A DNA stretch of 64,000 bases, taken from the IMG/VR virus record IMGVR_UViG_3300024290_000003, positions 1-64,000 of that record, one strand, 5' to 3'. The DNA is from a virus. A program made the position numbers and the translations under genes. The notes under the pieces were generated by a model, which saw nothing but the letters and a program-made list of their open reading frames with translations, was not told where the DNA came from and did no database searches. This document shows positions 39,943-47,758 of this stretch, piece after piece (position 1 is the stretch's first letter; every line of letters begins with the position of its first letter).

Positions 39943-40142
39943 AACGCCACTGGAGACGTGAGGGGGAATTTTATCGCCTAATCGATTCCCATGGATGGAT
40001 ACGGGCGATTATCTACTTTGAAATCGAGTGGCAGGGCCTCGGTCCGCTAGGCACTGGCAAAGTGCAACAGTACAACGATACCCAGAAGCGCCGGCTGATG
40101 CGCAGTATGGAAGCGATGCTGACGAAATGGGAGCGGTTGTGA
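39939..40142 (+). CDS. Small basic hypothetical protein
   Basis: 67 residues, Arg/Lys/Trp-rich, coupled to both neighbours. A beta N-terminal half (FYRLIDSHGWIRAIIYFEI) precedes a helix. No family is recognised. Confidence 0.45.
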   Translation: MKRHWRREGEFYRLIDSHGWIRAIIYFEIEWQGLGPLGTGKVQQYNDTQKRRLMRSMEAMLTKWERL

Positions 40143-40342
40143 GTGTGACCCGCCACGTAGTAGTCAATTTCTTCACAACACCGGAAGAGTTGCGCAAACT
40201 CGCTGATGAGATGGAAGCCTTCTGGCCCACTTGTCAGCCTGGGCAGGACAAAACTTCATCTGTGGTGTGGGGAAAGGACACGGTGCTGCACATTGTTGTG
40301 GATCAGGACCGCATAAAGACTCCTGGATGGGGCGAGCGATGA
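40139..40342 (+). CDS. Small hypothetical protein
   Basis: 67 residues from a GTG overlapping the upstream stop. Beta-helix-beta pattern with two beta halves (RHVVVNFF; VLHIVVDQD). Function is unknown. Confidence 0.45.
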   Translation: MSVTRHVVVNFFTTPEELRKLADEMEAFWPTCQPGQDKTSSVVWGKDTVLHIVVDQDRIKTPGWGER

Positions 40343-40758
40343 CCATTTCACCCGCCGAGGTCGCCGCGCTGAAGGTGCCCGAAGCGAACATCCAGGAGAC
40401 GGTTGTGCAGTATCTCCAGTTGGATGGGTGGAGAGCCTTCCGCACTGAGTTGACGGTACAGCGTGAGCGTGGGCGCGTTGTTGGCGAGCGGGGCCAGCCG
40501 GATTATCTGTTTATCCGGTACCAAGATCCCGCCGCGTTCGAAGAGTACGAACAGAAGCGGTGGGCTGAGATCATGTGGATCGAGTTCAAGGCCGGCGGCG
40601 AGAAGCAGAAGTGGGCGCAATCTAACTCGCTTAGCGCCAAGTTCCAGCGGGCCTGGCACGCCGCGGAGCGATCACGCGGGGCGCTCGTGCTGGTTGTGGA
40701 TGACATCAACAGCTTCATTGAATGGTATATGACCTGCGGACTTCTGAGGCGCAAATGA
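40339..40758 (+). CDS. VRR-NUC domain nuclease
   Basis: 139 residues from ATG 40339. The VRR-NUC signature is present: E20 in NIQETVVQYL, then G.PDY (52-56) and IEFKA (81-85) giving the E-PD-ExK active site, and a following Gln in AQ. These small PD-(D/E)XK nucleases act on branched DNA, for example as Holliday-junction resolvases. The gene lies with other DNA-processing genes of the same operon. Confidence 0.8.
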   Translation: MTISPAEVAALKVPEANIQETVVQYLQLDGWRAFRTELTVQRERGRVVGERGQPDYLFIRYQDPAAFEEYEQKRWAEIMWIEFKAGGEKQKWAQSNSLSAKFQRAWHAAERSRGALVLVVDDINSFIEWYMTCGLLRRK

Positions 40759-40997
40759 GACTCGATTGCACGGTCGAGGAAGGCTACCGCGAGCTGGCTG
40801 ATGACGCGCGGGAATTGTTAGATGAGGGGCTTGCGATTCTGAGGCGCGACATCATGCGCTTCGACGAAGACAACGATGACTACCCGCTGCCATCACAACG
40901 GGCGCTACTGGAGCGGAAGAAGAAGGTTTGCAAAGCTGTTACGCGCTGGATGGCCGATCTAACCCGCCTGAAGACACGGGCGCTGATCGAGAAGTGA
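40755..40997 (+). CDS. Small helical protein
   Basis: 80 residues from ATG 40755, coupled by ATGA. All-helical, highly charged. No family is recognised. Confidence 0.45.
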   Translation: MRLDCTVEEGYRELADDARELLDEGLAILRRDIMRFDEDNDDYPLPSQRALLERKKKVCKAVTRWMADLTRLKTRALIEK

Positions 40998-41040
40998 CCG
41001 GAGTGAGCATGAAGCAGGAGAGCCAGGGGTGACAGGCGCG

Positions 41041-41208
41041 ATGCAGCACAACATCGGACTCATCATGATCTGCGTGCCCTTACTGGCATGGTGGCTGTGG
41101 GGCCTATGGGTGCTCGGCTTCAAGGATTGGATACGAGCCACGGGTGTATGTGCAGCCATTCTTATATGGTGTGCGATTGCAGGCTATCTTCTATCGAGGC
41201 ACGGTTGA
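41041..41208 (+). CDS. 55-residue two-helix membrane protein
   Basis: ATG 41041, or GTG 41029 overlapping the stop of a seven-codon frame (41009-41032). Two membrane helices with many Trp (~5-26 and ~34-50). Gene size and topology fit a small toxin- or holin-like protein; no family is recognised. Confidence 0.45.
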   Translation: MQHNIGLIMICVPLLAWWLWGLWVLGFKDWIRATGVCAAILIWCAIAGYLLSRHG

Positions 41209-41244
41209 TAGGCGCGAGGGGCGAAACAAATATCGATGAAAACG

Positions 41245-41273
41245 TTGTATTCACAGGCGCTTGCTACTATAAT
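41245..41273 (+). promoter_or_regulatory. Sigma70-type promoter for the replication gene
   Basis: TTGTAT (41245-41250), 17-nt spacer, perfect TATAAT (41268-41273). It lies ~120 nt upstream of the DUF1376 replication gene and after the end of the previous gene, so it probably opens an independent replication transcript. Confidence 0.65.
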
Positions 41274-41336
41274 GGGAGTCGAGGGATCAACACTCTGGCT
41301 CGCTACCAGGGTGCCCAAGACAGTCGGGCGTACCAC

Positions 41337-41361
41337 GGGCTGCGGGTCGCATCCGCAGCCC
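41337..41361 (+). promoter_or_regulatory. Nine-bp hairpin in the replication gene leader
   Basis: GGGCTGCGG pairs perfectly with CCGCAGCCC around a 7-nt loop. It lies between the promoter at 41245-41273 and the GTG start at 41392. No U-tract follows, so it may act on translation or RNA stability rather than termination. Confidence 0.55.
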
Positions 41362-41391
41362 AGCTCGAACTCCAATGCGACTGGAGACGAT

Positions 41392-42300
41392 GTGGCTAAA
41401 CAGCTACCGTACTACCCCTATTACACAGCCGACTTCCGCGAGAGCAAGCACGTTCTCGCAATGAACCTATCCGAAGTGGGCCTTTATCAACTCTCTCTCA
41501 ATTGGGCCTGGGACTACGGCTCGATACCGGATGATCCAGGTGAACTCGCCAGACTTCTGCAGCGCGACAGAAACGAAGTGAAGCGAGCGTGGCCGAAGGT
41601 GCGACCGTGCTGGGTGCCGTCTCCAGAGCAAGGCCGCTTGGTCAATCAGCGGATGGAAGCTGAGCGTGTCAAGGCAATCGACAAGTCAGATAAGGCCTCA
41701 GTATCGGCCAAATACTCACACAGCGCCAGACGTGCGAACGCACTTGCGAAGGCAAAAGCGGTCGCTATTGCGAACGCAAGTGCGAACGCACTTGCGAACG
41801 GTGTTGCGAATCATATTGCGGATGAATTGCATCGCGCGTCTGGTATCTCTTCTGCTGATACTGAGAATACTTCAGAGAACAGAGAAAACCCAAACGCGCG
41901 CGATGCAATAGCGAACGCAATAGCGAACGTTAAATTTGATGTGTTGCCTGGGTGCCAGTTGTTCATGCAGGAATACCCCGGTGAACTCAACGACTTGGTG
42001 CCGCAATTGTACATCTCTCTCATCGAGAACGCTGTTGATGAAGTCAAGCTTTTCATAAACTTGAAGCTGCACAGACAGTCTCGTAAGTGGAAAGACGGAT
42101 TCGTTCCGACCGCCGAAAACTTTCTATCGAAGGGCATCTGGAAGTTTCCGCCGCCGAAGGAACCAGACAAGCCTAAATCCAAACTCGATGAGCAACTTGC
42201 GCAGGTGGTGGCTCAGATGGCCAGCGAGCCAAGGCCGGAACCCAAGCGCAGCCCGAAGGAAATTCACTTGGAAAATCTTAGGCAGAAAGGCGAGATGTGA
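41392..42300 (+). CDS. DUF1376-domain replication protein, possible initiator
   Basis: 302 residues from GTG 41392, with GGAG shortly upstream; an ATG at 41236 would lie inside the promoter. Residues 4-75 match DUF1376 (YYPYY..DF......M...E.G.Y..L....W..GSIPDDP), often found in phage and prophage replication proteins. Residues ~115-150 are Ala/Asn repeats coded by 12-nt DNA repeats. The C-terminal part is helical and basic. Origin binding, as with lambda O, is a reasonable inference. Confidence 0.7.
   Translation: MAKQLPYYPYYTADFRESKHVLAMNLSEVGLYQLSLNWAWDYGSIPDDPGELARLLQRDRNEVKRAWPKVRPCWVPSPEQGRLVNQRMEAERVKAIDKSDKASVSAKYSHSARRANALAKAKAVAIANASANALANGVANHIADELHRASGISSADTENTSENRENPNARDAIANAIANVKFDVLPGCQLFMQEYPGELNDLVPQLYISLIENAVDEVKLFINLKLHRQSRKWKDGFVPTAENFLSKGIWKFPPPKEPDKPKSKLDEQLAQVVAQMASEPRPEPKRSPKEIHLENLRQKGEM
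41733..41929 (+). repeat. Iteron-like 12-nt repeats, candidate origin
   Basis: The word TGCGAACG or close variants occurs at 41733, 41745, 41769, 41781, 41793, 41805 and 41817, spaced 12 nt (one position skipped), and AGCGAACG recurs at 41910 and 41922. Between the clusters lies an A-rich stretch (41861-41895). The repeats are inside the putative initiator gene. They also encode an Ala-Asn repeat, so protein-level selection is an alternative explanation. Confidence 0.5.
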
Positions 42301-42779
42301 TCGAGGAAAAAGTAGCAGCGTTTCAGGTGGCTCGTCTGTCTGGGCTCAGTTTCTTTCCAAACCAGGACCCAGCGGTGCAGGAGCTCGTAGCAGCATTGCA
42401 GGTTGCCGACAGCGAAGGCATCGCAAAAGCGACCGTGGACGACTTGCTCCACGATGCGATTGAGTGTCCGAAACCATCCGAGATCCGCAGAATTGCCAAC
42501 TTGAAAAACGAGAAATCCGCGCCGGCCGAACCTTACTGGATGCAGGATCCGACGCCTTCGCACTACTGCCATTTGTGCAAAGGCTGGGGCACTTGCGGCA
42601 CTCCACCGAACGCGGATTTCTGCTCATGCAGCAACGGGCGCACTGTGAGAAACGATCCAAGGCTGGGCGACAAGTGGCTTGCGATCGTGAACAGCGGGCG
42701 GGCGTCTGGAAACATCGCCGCGCTTGCGCGGGCCGTCGATAGCGCGAATCGCACCGGGCGGACCCTGGAGCGGCTATGA
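42297..42779 (+). CDS. Putative replication accessory, zinc-binding
   Basis: 160 residues, GTG start overlapping the initiator's stop. Helical N-terminal half; 'CHLCKGWGTCG...DFCSC' near 92-109 forms a Cys-rich zinc site. Its place right after the initiator suggests a helicase-loader or replication adaptor role, but no ATPase motif is present. Confidence 0.5.
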   Translation: MIEEKVAAFQVARLSGLSFFPNQDPAVQELVAALQVADSEGIAKATVDDLLHDAIECPKPSEIRRIANLKNEKSAPAEPYWMQDPTPSHYCHLCKGWGTCGTPPNADFCSCSNGRTVRNDPRLGDKWLAIVNSGRASGNIAALARAVDSANRTGRTLERL

Positions 42780-43000
42780 CCACACGGCAGCGGGCGTGGA
42801 GCCGAACACGACTCGTCAACTTACTCTGCGATGAGCGTGATCTAGACCCGGTAAGGGGATGGACATCCATCTTCAACCTTGTGGGGCATCTCTCGTCTGA
42901 ACAATTATCCAACGAAGTTAGAACGGCCACGTCTCGGCAACGGCAGTTCCGCGCCGAGCGCGAGCGGCTGGAAACAACGAAACCTGCGAGGGCGCTGTGA
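42776..43000 (+). CDS. Small Arg-rich protein
   Basis: 74 residues, ATGA-coupled on the left and GTGA-coupled on the right. Strongly basic and helical; may bind nucleic acid. No family is recognised. Confidence 0.45.
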   Translation: MTTRQRAWSRTRLVNLLCDERDLDPVRGWTSIFNLVGHLSSEQLSNEVRTATSRQRQFRAERERLETTKPARAL

Positions 43001-43221
43001 AACTGGCCATGTGGACGCTGCTGCTGCGATGCACGCCGCTCGCGTGGCAGAAGCTGATCGCGCACGACGATGACGGGAGCCTGCGCTACCGATGGGCGTT
43101 CTGGGTAATGCGCAACGCCTGGGGCGCTGGCGACGATGCGATAGGTCGTGAGTACTTCCCGCACTGGTGGGCGGCTGAGGAGCGCGTGAGACGCGGGCAA
43201 TCGATTGGAAGGTTGGCGTGA
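42997..43221 (+). CDS. Small Trp-rich hypothetical protein
   Basis: 74 residues from GTG 42997 with nine Trp. Helical with a hydrophobic N-terminus. Coupled on both sides. Function is unknown. Confidence 0.45.
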   Translation: MKLAMWTLLLRCTPLAWQKLIAHDDDGSLRYRWAFWVMRNAWGAGDDAIGREYFPHWWAAEERVRRGQSIGRLA

Positions 43222-43526
43222 AGCAGCTGAAGCAGCTCTACAACCGCGTGACGCGCCTGCCAGAGTTGCCGATACGTCCAGTGCCACGCAGTAAGTACAA
43301 GTGGTGGCGAAAGGGAAGCGACGGTTGGGAATTGATTCTGATGGGAGAGCCAGACTGTTTCGCTTATGTCATACGTTATTGGAACCGAGCACGACACACT
43401 TCGGCATGGTGCTGGATTCTGTACATGCCACGCGGCCCCTTGAATGAAACCGCACGCGGTTGGGCATCTGCTCCGCACACTGCCAAGCGGCAAGTTGAGG
43501 CCGCTATCGAGGAGCACTGGCGATGA
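43218..43526 (+). CDS. Basic hypothetical protein
   Basis: 102 residues from GTG 43218. Basic N-terminal 35 residues; beta-rich middle with many Trp/Tyr; helical end. No family is recognised. Confidence 0.45.
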   Translation: MKQLKQLYNRVTRLPELPIRPVPRSKYKWWRKGSDGWELILMGEPDCFAYVIRYWNRARHTSAWCWILYMPRGPLNETARGWASAPHTAKRQVEAAIEEHWR

Positions 43527-43717
43527 ATCTGTACTCACACTGGACAACCCTCGCAGATGTGGCCCCGTTTCATCGCGGCGTGACTTGGCGCGAGTGGCAG
43601 TGCTGGCGCGTGGCGCAGATGGCGACCGGATGGCTGGCATTGCACGCAGGCGAGAATCCGCTGGCCAATCGAGCGATCGCGACAAAGCGCGATTCCTACG
43701 GCTGGAAAAGCGCATGA
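43523..43717 (+). CDS. Small hypothetical protein
   Basis: 64 residues, Trp-rich, ATGA-coupled on both sides. Helical. Function is unknown. Confidence 0.45.
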   Translation: MNLYSHWTTLADVAPFHRGVTWREWQCWRVAQMATGWLALHAGENPLANRAIATKRDSYGWKSA

Positions 43718-43968
43718 CCAAGCTCCGCGGCCGCACGACGCCCCGCACGCCATACGACACGGGCTACAGCTTGGGCGCCCGCAACATCCACTCGGCGATG
43801 CTCCCGTACACCGATTCGGCGAGTTATCTGGAGTTCTATCGCGGGCACCAGGCGGGCTACGCGCAATGGCGGGCGACAATGGCTACGGCGTGGCAGCGGG
43901 CCTGCTACGAGGCGCTGGAGCGTACGCAGGGGCTGGAACCGAAGCGGAAGAAAGCGAGGGCGGCGTGA
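43714..43968 (+). CDS. Small basic helical protein
   Basis: 84 residues from ATG 43714. Starts with an Arg/Thr-rich segment, then Tyr-rich helices and a Lys/Arg tail. Coupled to the next gene by GTGA. No family is recognised. Confidence 0.45.
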   Translation: MTKLRGRTTPRTPYDTGYSLGARNIHSAMLPYTDSASYLEFYRGHQAGYAQWRATMATAWQRACYEALERTQGLEPKRKKARAA

Positions 43969-44675
43969 GTTGTCCATGTCCAGAGTGCAACAACGATTGG
44001 GGCGGCACTTGCCTCTACGAACAGATCAAGACCGCTAAGCAGGAGCGCGACTCCGCGCTGGCAAAGGTCACCGAAAAAACGAACGAGGTCCTAGCTCTCA
44101 TACGGGATGAGTTCCGCTTGGTTGCGAAGCTGGCCGAGCAGGCGGCGCTGGTTGAGCGGCTCAGGGCGGCGCTGGAACCGTTCGCGGCCTACGGAGAAAC
44201 GCTGGAGTCTGTAAATTGGCTACCCGATGAGTGCCCGGTGAGCGCGACACCAGAAGCGTACCTGACGGCTTCCCTGCGAGTTAAGCATTTACGCCGTGCT
44301 CATGAGGTATATGCAGGCATAGTCTCCGCCACGCCCGCCGCAGCGCTGGAGGCGCACGACCGGGAGTTGCTCGCTGGATTTGCGCTGAAATCACACAAGT
44401 GGACCGGATGCCGTGCCGGTGGCGATCCAACTGAGGCCGGATCAAACGAATGGATTCGGTACTGCGAAGTGTGCGGAATGGAGGATACCTGCGAAGATCC
44501 GCTACCGCCGTGCCCGCCGTTTGAGCACGAATGGTTGAAAAAGCACGACCGGGAGTTGCTGGAACGGGTCATTCACGAAATATCCAAATGCACCTGGGCA
44601 CCGGGATTCGTAACAGCCGACCGCATCCGCGCACTCGCCGCAGCCCCGCAGGCCGCGCCGGAGGAGAAAGCATGA
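43965..44675 (+). CDS. Hypothetical protein with zinc site and coiled coil
   Basis: 236 residues from GTG 43965. An N-terminal CPCPEC knuckle (3-8), a coiled coil (~20-75), and a second Cys-rich patch near 163-184 (YCEVCGMEDTC). The phrase HDRELL occurs twice. Such mosaic phage proteins combine common modules; function is unknown. Confidence 0.5.
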   Translation: MSCPCPECNNDWGGTCLYEQIKTAKQERDSALAKVTEKTNEVLALIRDEFRLVAKLAEQAALVERLRAALEPFAAYGETLESVNWLPDECPVSATPEAYLTASLRVKHLRRAHEVYAGIVSATPAAALEAHDRELLAGFALKSHKWTGCRAGGDPTEAGSNEWIRYCEVCGMEDTCEDPLPPCPPFEHEWLKKHDRELLERVIHEISKCTWAPGFVTADRIRALAAAPQAAPEEKA

Positions 44676-44770
44676 GAACCTGGAGCAGACAATTTCTTTG
44701 GGGGCATGGGGGGGTATTTGATTCTGATGGCAACAGGTCTCGGGATCGATGGCATGGGATCTGCTGTTAA
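44672..44770 (+). CDS. Short 32-residue frame before a G-run
   Basis: ATG overlaps the upstream TGA, as elsewhere in this operon. After 12 codons it runs into seven G in a row (44708-44714). The next frame continues as a longer membrane-like protein from 44706. It may be a real micro-gene, a leader or the 5' part of a frameshifted gene. Confidence 0.3.
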   Translation: MRTWSRQFLWGHGGVFDSDGNRSRDRWHGICC

Positions 44771-44912
44771 TGCCAAAACAGCGCATAATCTCGCTGGATT
44801 CTGCTTCGGAGCCGCATGTATGCAGGCGCTAGCCAGATATTCGGCGAATAGACGCGGATGGTTAAAGGACGAGGATGCTGAAGCGCCCGCGAGCGGGACG
44901 GAGGGGCGATGA
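44706..44912 (+). CDS. Small membrane-like protein
   Basis: 68 residues from ATG 44706. Residues ~1-20 and ~30-45 are Gly/Ala-rich and hydrophobic; the C-terminus is acidic. It starts inside the previous 32-residue frame, at the G-run, and ends in an ATGA overlap. Confidence 0.45.
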   Translation: MGGYLILMATGLGIDGMGSAVNAKTAHNLAGFCFGAACMQALARYSANRRGWLKDEDAEAPASGTEGR

Positions 44913-45031
44913 ACGATTATCTGTTGCCAAAAACCCGAGTATTGCTGTATAGTTGGGCGAGAAACACAACTGACCGGATTTGTTCTATGCGTCGTGACCG
45001 GCGGCGCTGCACACCGAGTTTTCGTGCCTGA
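44909..45031 (+). CDS. 40-residue basic protein
   Basis: ATG overlaps the upstream stop and GAGGGG lies upstream. Arg-rich C-terminal half. A promoter-like sequence lies inside this frame and the next gene starts within it, so coding status is uncertain. Confidence 0.3.
   Translation: MNDYLLPKTRVLLYSWARNTTDRICSMRRDRRRCTPSFRA
44924..44953 (+). promoter_or_regulatory. Possible sigma70-type promoter
   Basis: TTGCCA (44924-44929), 18-nt spacer, TATAGT (44948-44953). It would start transcription about 35 nt upstream of the GTG of the next gene. Moderate match only. Confidence 0.4.
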
Positions 45032-45371
45032 CACCCCAACTATCCAAAAGCTGAAGCCCGCTGACTTGCCCCGTTCCCTCCGAATCGTCAACCCGCCCGA
45101 AGGCCATAACTCCTACATTGGCCGGAAACACGCGCTGCGCTTGCTCAAGCAAGGCCGCGGACGCCTGGAGAACTCCAATACCTCGATACGGTTCTGCGAT
45201 GCGTCACAGAGCGTTTTAGCGGCCCGGAATGCGGCTTTATGGTGCGAGCGGCAACGCAAACGTCTGGCGGCAATCCAGCAGGAGCGGGGATACGATGGCG
45301 TGAAGCGCCCATTGCGCCTTGAAGAACTGAAAGCGATACCTTTTGCCGGAGACGTGCGCTGTCTCATCTGA
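44994..45371 (+). CDS. Basic hypothetical protein, possibly DNA-binding
   Basis: 125 residues from GTG 44994. Residues ~35-60 (PPEGHNSYIGRKHALRLLKQG) and ~75-100 are strongly basic. A promoter-like sequence precedes it. It could be a DNA-binding regulator; no family is recognised. Confidence 0.45.
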   Translation: MTGGAAHRVFVPDTPTIQKLKPADLPRSLRIVNPPEGHNSYIGRKHALRLLKQGRGRLENSNTSIRFCDASQSVLAARNAALWCERQRKRLAAIQQERGYDGVKRPLRLEELKAIPFAGDVRCLI

Positions 45372-45378
45372 GCCGAGA

Positions 45379-45606
45379 ATGCAGCCCGCGCGCCTCAGTG
45401 ACGCCGACAGGAGCGAGTACGAGGCCATGCGCTGGGCGTTCTGGCAGTGCACCGAATCGCTGCAGGCCGGCGCCGATCTGCGGATCGTCCACACCGACAA
45501 CTGGGCGGTGGTAATCGTACGTACGCCGGCGGCCACGCGCGAGCTGGTGGCCGTGGTTAGCTCGATGCTGGGGTCTTGGCGGCATCCGCACTGGACGGCG
45601 GGCTAG
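45379..45606 (+). CDS. Small hypothetical protein
   Basis: 75 residues from ATG 45379. Helix (~8-30) then beta strands (LRIVHTDNWAVVIVRT). Last gene of the plus-strand operon; its end overlaps a minus-strand gene by 50 nt. Confidence 0.45.
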   Translation: MQPARLSDADRSEYEAMRWAFWQCTESLQAGADLRIVHTDNWAVVIVRTPAATRELVAVVSSMLGSWRHPHWTAG

Positions 45607-45715
45607 GATTCGGGTGATTCCCCCAGAATGCCCAGCCTGCAAAGAGACCCATGCCGAACGCGCACACGATGCAGGATAATCCAACCCACATGAGATCGTT
45701 GAGCGCTTCGGTCAT
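45557..45715 (-). CDS. 52-residue membrane protein
   Basis: Minus strand, ATG at 45715 with an AAGG site. One membrane helix (~8-30) and a Pro/Ser-rich tail. Last gene of the minus-strand operon headed by the DUF3560 gene, coupled by ATGA. Confidence 0.5.
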   Translation of the reverse strand: MTEALNDLMWVGLSCIVCAFGMGLFAGWAFWGNHPNPSPPSSADAAKTPASS

Positions 45716-45912
45716 GGCTGTGCCTTTTTCTTCGCGGCTTTGGGTTCGGTCAACTGAAGTATGAGGAGCAGTTCGTCGCGCGTTACGGCAACGCGGTCTT
45801 CGGGATACCATTTGCCGCCGCGCGATTCGCGCTCCGCCTCGCCAAGGATGATGTAGCCTTCATACAGGCGGAACGACAAGCGTCTTGATTTTGTCCATGT
45901 TACGACTCTCAT
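45712..45912 (-). CDS. Small hypothetical protein
   Basis: 66 residues, ATG 45912. Beta-rich with an acidic helix and a Lys-rich end. ATGA-coupled to both neighbours. No family is recognised. Confidence 0.45.
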   Translation of the reverse strand: MRVVTWTKSRRLSFRLYEGYIILGEAERESRGGKWYPEDRVAVTRDELLLILQLTEPKAAKKKAQP

Positions 45913-46118
45913 TGGGCGGTGCCTTTCTTCGCGGATTTGGGCGGGCGCGGGGTGTAGGTGTGGGACGCATCGCCAGGACAATGGTTGGCGATAGTGCGAT
46001 GATCCCAATAGCGTTGACCGCAGTGGGCACACAGCGGCTTGCGGCCTCCGGAGCGACCGCCTTTCTTGTGCTTGCGGAGCGACTGCAAGAGCCGCCCGGC
46101 GTTGGTGGAATCGGTCAT
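45909..46118 (-). CDS. Small zinc-finger protein
   Basis: 69 residues. 'CAHCGQRYWDH...NHCPG' (~30-48) offers Cys and His ligands like a C2HC or C2H2 finger, within a Lys/Arg-rich chain. Probably nucleic-acid binding. Confidence 0.5.
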   Translation of the reverse strand: MTDSTNAGRLLQSLRKHKKGGRSGGRKPLCAHCGQRYWDHRTIANHCPGDASHTYTPRPPKSAKKGTAQ

Positions 46119-46363
46119 GACATTCTCCAGTATCCGTCGGAGCCAAGCGATTCAGGCTTGACGGTTGCGTGTCGCTTCATGCGGTAGCAGTTGGGGACCT
46201 GCCTCGGTTTCACGTTCAGGTACGGCGGTGGCTGGTCGATGTGGATGAGCAAGCGCGGCACCGGTTTTGCTTCTTTGAGGTGCCAGCACTGTTTAACCCC
46301 GTATGGATTCTTGCCGTTGTAGAAGTCTTCTTCGCAACCTTGGCAATGCGATACGTCGATCAT
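46115..46363 (-). CDS. Small Cys/His-rich protein
   Basis: 82 residues from ATG 46363. 'HCQGCEEDFYNG' and a later Cys-Trp-His (CWH near 26-28) may bind zinc. Beta-rich, Pro-rich middle. Coupled downstream by ATGA. Confidence 0.5.
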   Translation of the reverse strand: MIDVSHCQGCEEDFYNGKNPYGVKQCWHLKEAKPVPRLLIHIDQPPPYLNVKPRQVPNCYRMKRHATVKPESLGSDGYWRMS

Positions 46364-46367
46364 GGAT

Positions 46368-46511
46368 TTAAGGGCCCCTTTCGGCCGTTTTTGAGAACTC
46401 CTCAAAGAATGCGGCTAGTCGGCGGATCTCCCGTTTTGACGCACAAGCAGCCAAAAATACGATTAGCACCTCAATTGTTGACATCCCTTCGGTCCATTGG
46501 CGCGGAATCAT
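46368..46511 (-). CDS. 47-residue hypothetical protein
   Basis: The ATG overlaps the TGA of the upstream minus-strand gene. A short hydrophobic helix (~12-24) precedes a charged helix. Perfect ATGA coupling supports it. Confidence 0.4.
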   Translation of the reverse strand: MIPRQWTEGMSTIEVLIVFLAACASKREIRRLAAFFEEFSKTAERGP

Positions 46512-46753
46512 TGGCCAGCCTCCTTTGGATCGTCTGTGGAATCGTTTATGAGGGCAATGGCGGCACGAGCGGTAGACTTCGGGTCGTCATCCCCAATCCA
46601 GTACCAATCATTGCCCTCTGCAAAATTGCTCTCGTCGGCATAAACCTCCAATGCGGTTAGCAGCACGCTAATTTTTGCTCGGTAGGTATTCAGCATCTGG
46701 TCTATTTCCTCACCGACGCGCTTTAGTATAAGTCCCACGCTTTCATCAGGCAT
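46508..46753 (-). CDS. Acidic helical protein
   Basis: 81 residues starting 1 nt after the DUF3560 gene stop. Two helices separated by an acidic Asn/Asp loop with 'DWYWIGDDDP'. No family is recognised. Confidence 0.45.
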   Translation of the reverse strand: MPDESVGLILKRVGEEIDQMLNTYRAKISVLLTALEVYADESNFAEGNDWYWIGDDDPKSTARAAIALINDSTDDPKEAGQ

Positions 46754-47683
46754 TTAGCGGGCCTCCTGTACCTCGGTGTAGGCGTATTTCATAGCGTACT
46801 TGCGTTGATCCTCTGGCAGTGGAAAGCAGATGTTAGGTACAGCTACGGTGCTTGGGTTGAGCTTTACAATCGGCTCCCAGCGTCCGCGAATCTTGACCGC
46901 CTGTTTGCCCTTGAGCGTTTCTTTGGTGAACACTTCCCGGCCGCAAGTCGCTAAGCAGTGCTCGTAAAACTCTAGCTTTTCGTGCTGTTCGTCAAGCAAC
47001 ACTGTCAAACGGTTGCGGTAGTCGTCAGCAATTGGCTCGGGCGTGCTGTAGTGATAAAACTTCCCTTGCAGCCGATTTTCGAGCACAGCGATTTCGGCCT
47101 TGGTTTCTTTGATGCGATTGCCCAGATAGCGCGGATCGCTGTATTGCGAACCATCGGCGGATGCACGAGCGCAAACAGCGCGGCGCTCGTAATACTTGGC
47201 CTTGTCGCCTTCCTCGAAACCGCGTTCAAACGTTTTGCTGATGCGATCGCGGAATCTTCTATCGCGTCCCTCGGAGTAATGGCCTACCAGAATCGGCTGG
47301 CCTAACGGAATGCAATCTGCCATGCTGTGGGCTCGGTTGTATAGGGCGGTGCTGGATTCCTCGGCCTTATCCGCTCGATCTTCGTATCGGTCGGCGCGTT
47401 CAGCGGCCCGTTCTTGCTTCACTTCGATCTGTTCAGCAAAGCTAAGGCGTTCGCCTTCCGTGCCTTGGTTCTCAAAACCGAGTTCGGCGAGCAACTGGGC
47501 CAGGAAGTATGTGTTTCCGGCCTTTGCTCGGCTGATCCAGCAGCCATTGCGATTGCTCCACAGGCATGAGTTCTTGAGTTCGTTCCGCTTGGTTTCCGGC
47601 AGAGACAGCCAGTCGGCTTTGCCGCCAGTGAAAATGTTCAACTTGTCTGTTTCCAGGTTGTGGACGTAGTATCGATTAGACAT
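46754..47683 (-). CDS. DUF3560 domain protein
   Basis: 309 residues. The DUF3560 signature runs from ~85 to ~175: repeated ERA..RADRYEDRA, then IP.GQPILVGH.SE.R.RR..., and a Tyr-Tyr-Glu-Arg-Arg helix. Such proteins occur in plasmids, phages and conjugative elements, function unknown. It heads a seven-gene minus-strand operon driven by the promoter at 47759-47787, with a strong hairpin in its leader. Confidence 0.75.
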   Translation of the reverse strand: MSNRYYVHNLETDKLNIFTGGKADWLSLPETKRNELKNSCLWSNRNGCWISRAKAGNTYFLAQLLAELGFENQGTEGERLSFAEQIEVKQERAAERADRYEDRADKAEESSTALYNRAHSMADCIPLGQPILVGHYSEGRDRRFRDRISKTFERGFEEGDKAKYYERRAVCARASADGSQYSDPRYLGNRIKETKAEIAVLENRLQGKFYHYSTPEPIADDYRNRLTVLLDEQHEKLEFYEHCLATCGREVFTKETLKGKQAVKIRGRWEPIVKLNPSTVAVPNICFPLPEDQRKYAMKYAYTEVQEAR

Positions 47684-47712
47684 TGTGAAAGCTCCATTCT
47701 TTCTCAGTGTTA

Positions 47713-47746
47713 GGGGAACTGGAAGTTTACGGCTTCCACGTTCCCC
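47713..47746 (-). promoter_or_regulatory. Long hairpin in the DUF3560 mRNA leader
   Basis: Two stacked stems, GGGGAAC/GTTCCCC and TGGAAG/CTTCCA, give 13 bp with one bulged base and a 7-nt loop. It lies within the first ~40 nt of the predicted minus-strand transcript. There is no U-tract; a 5' stabilising role is likely. Confidence 0.6.
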
Positions 47747-47758
47747 GCTTACAGAACC

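Noticed and set aside
41236-41391. Longer N-terminus for the DUF1376 protein
   Set aside because: The extra 52 residues would be encoded by promoter and leader-hairpin DNA; the GTG at 41392 has a ribosome site and starts at the conserved domain.
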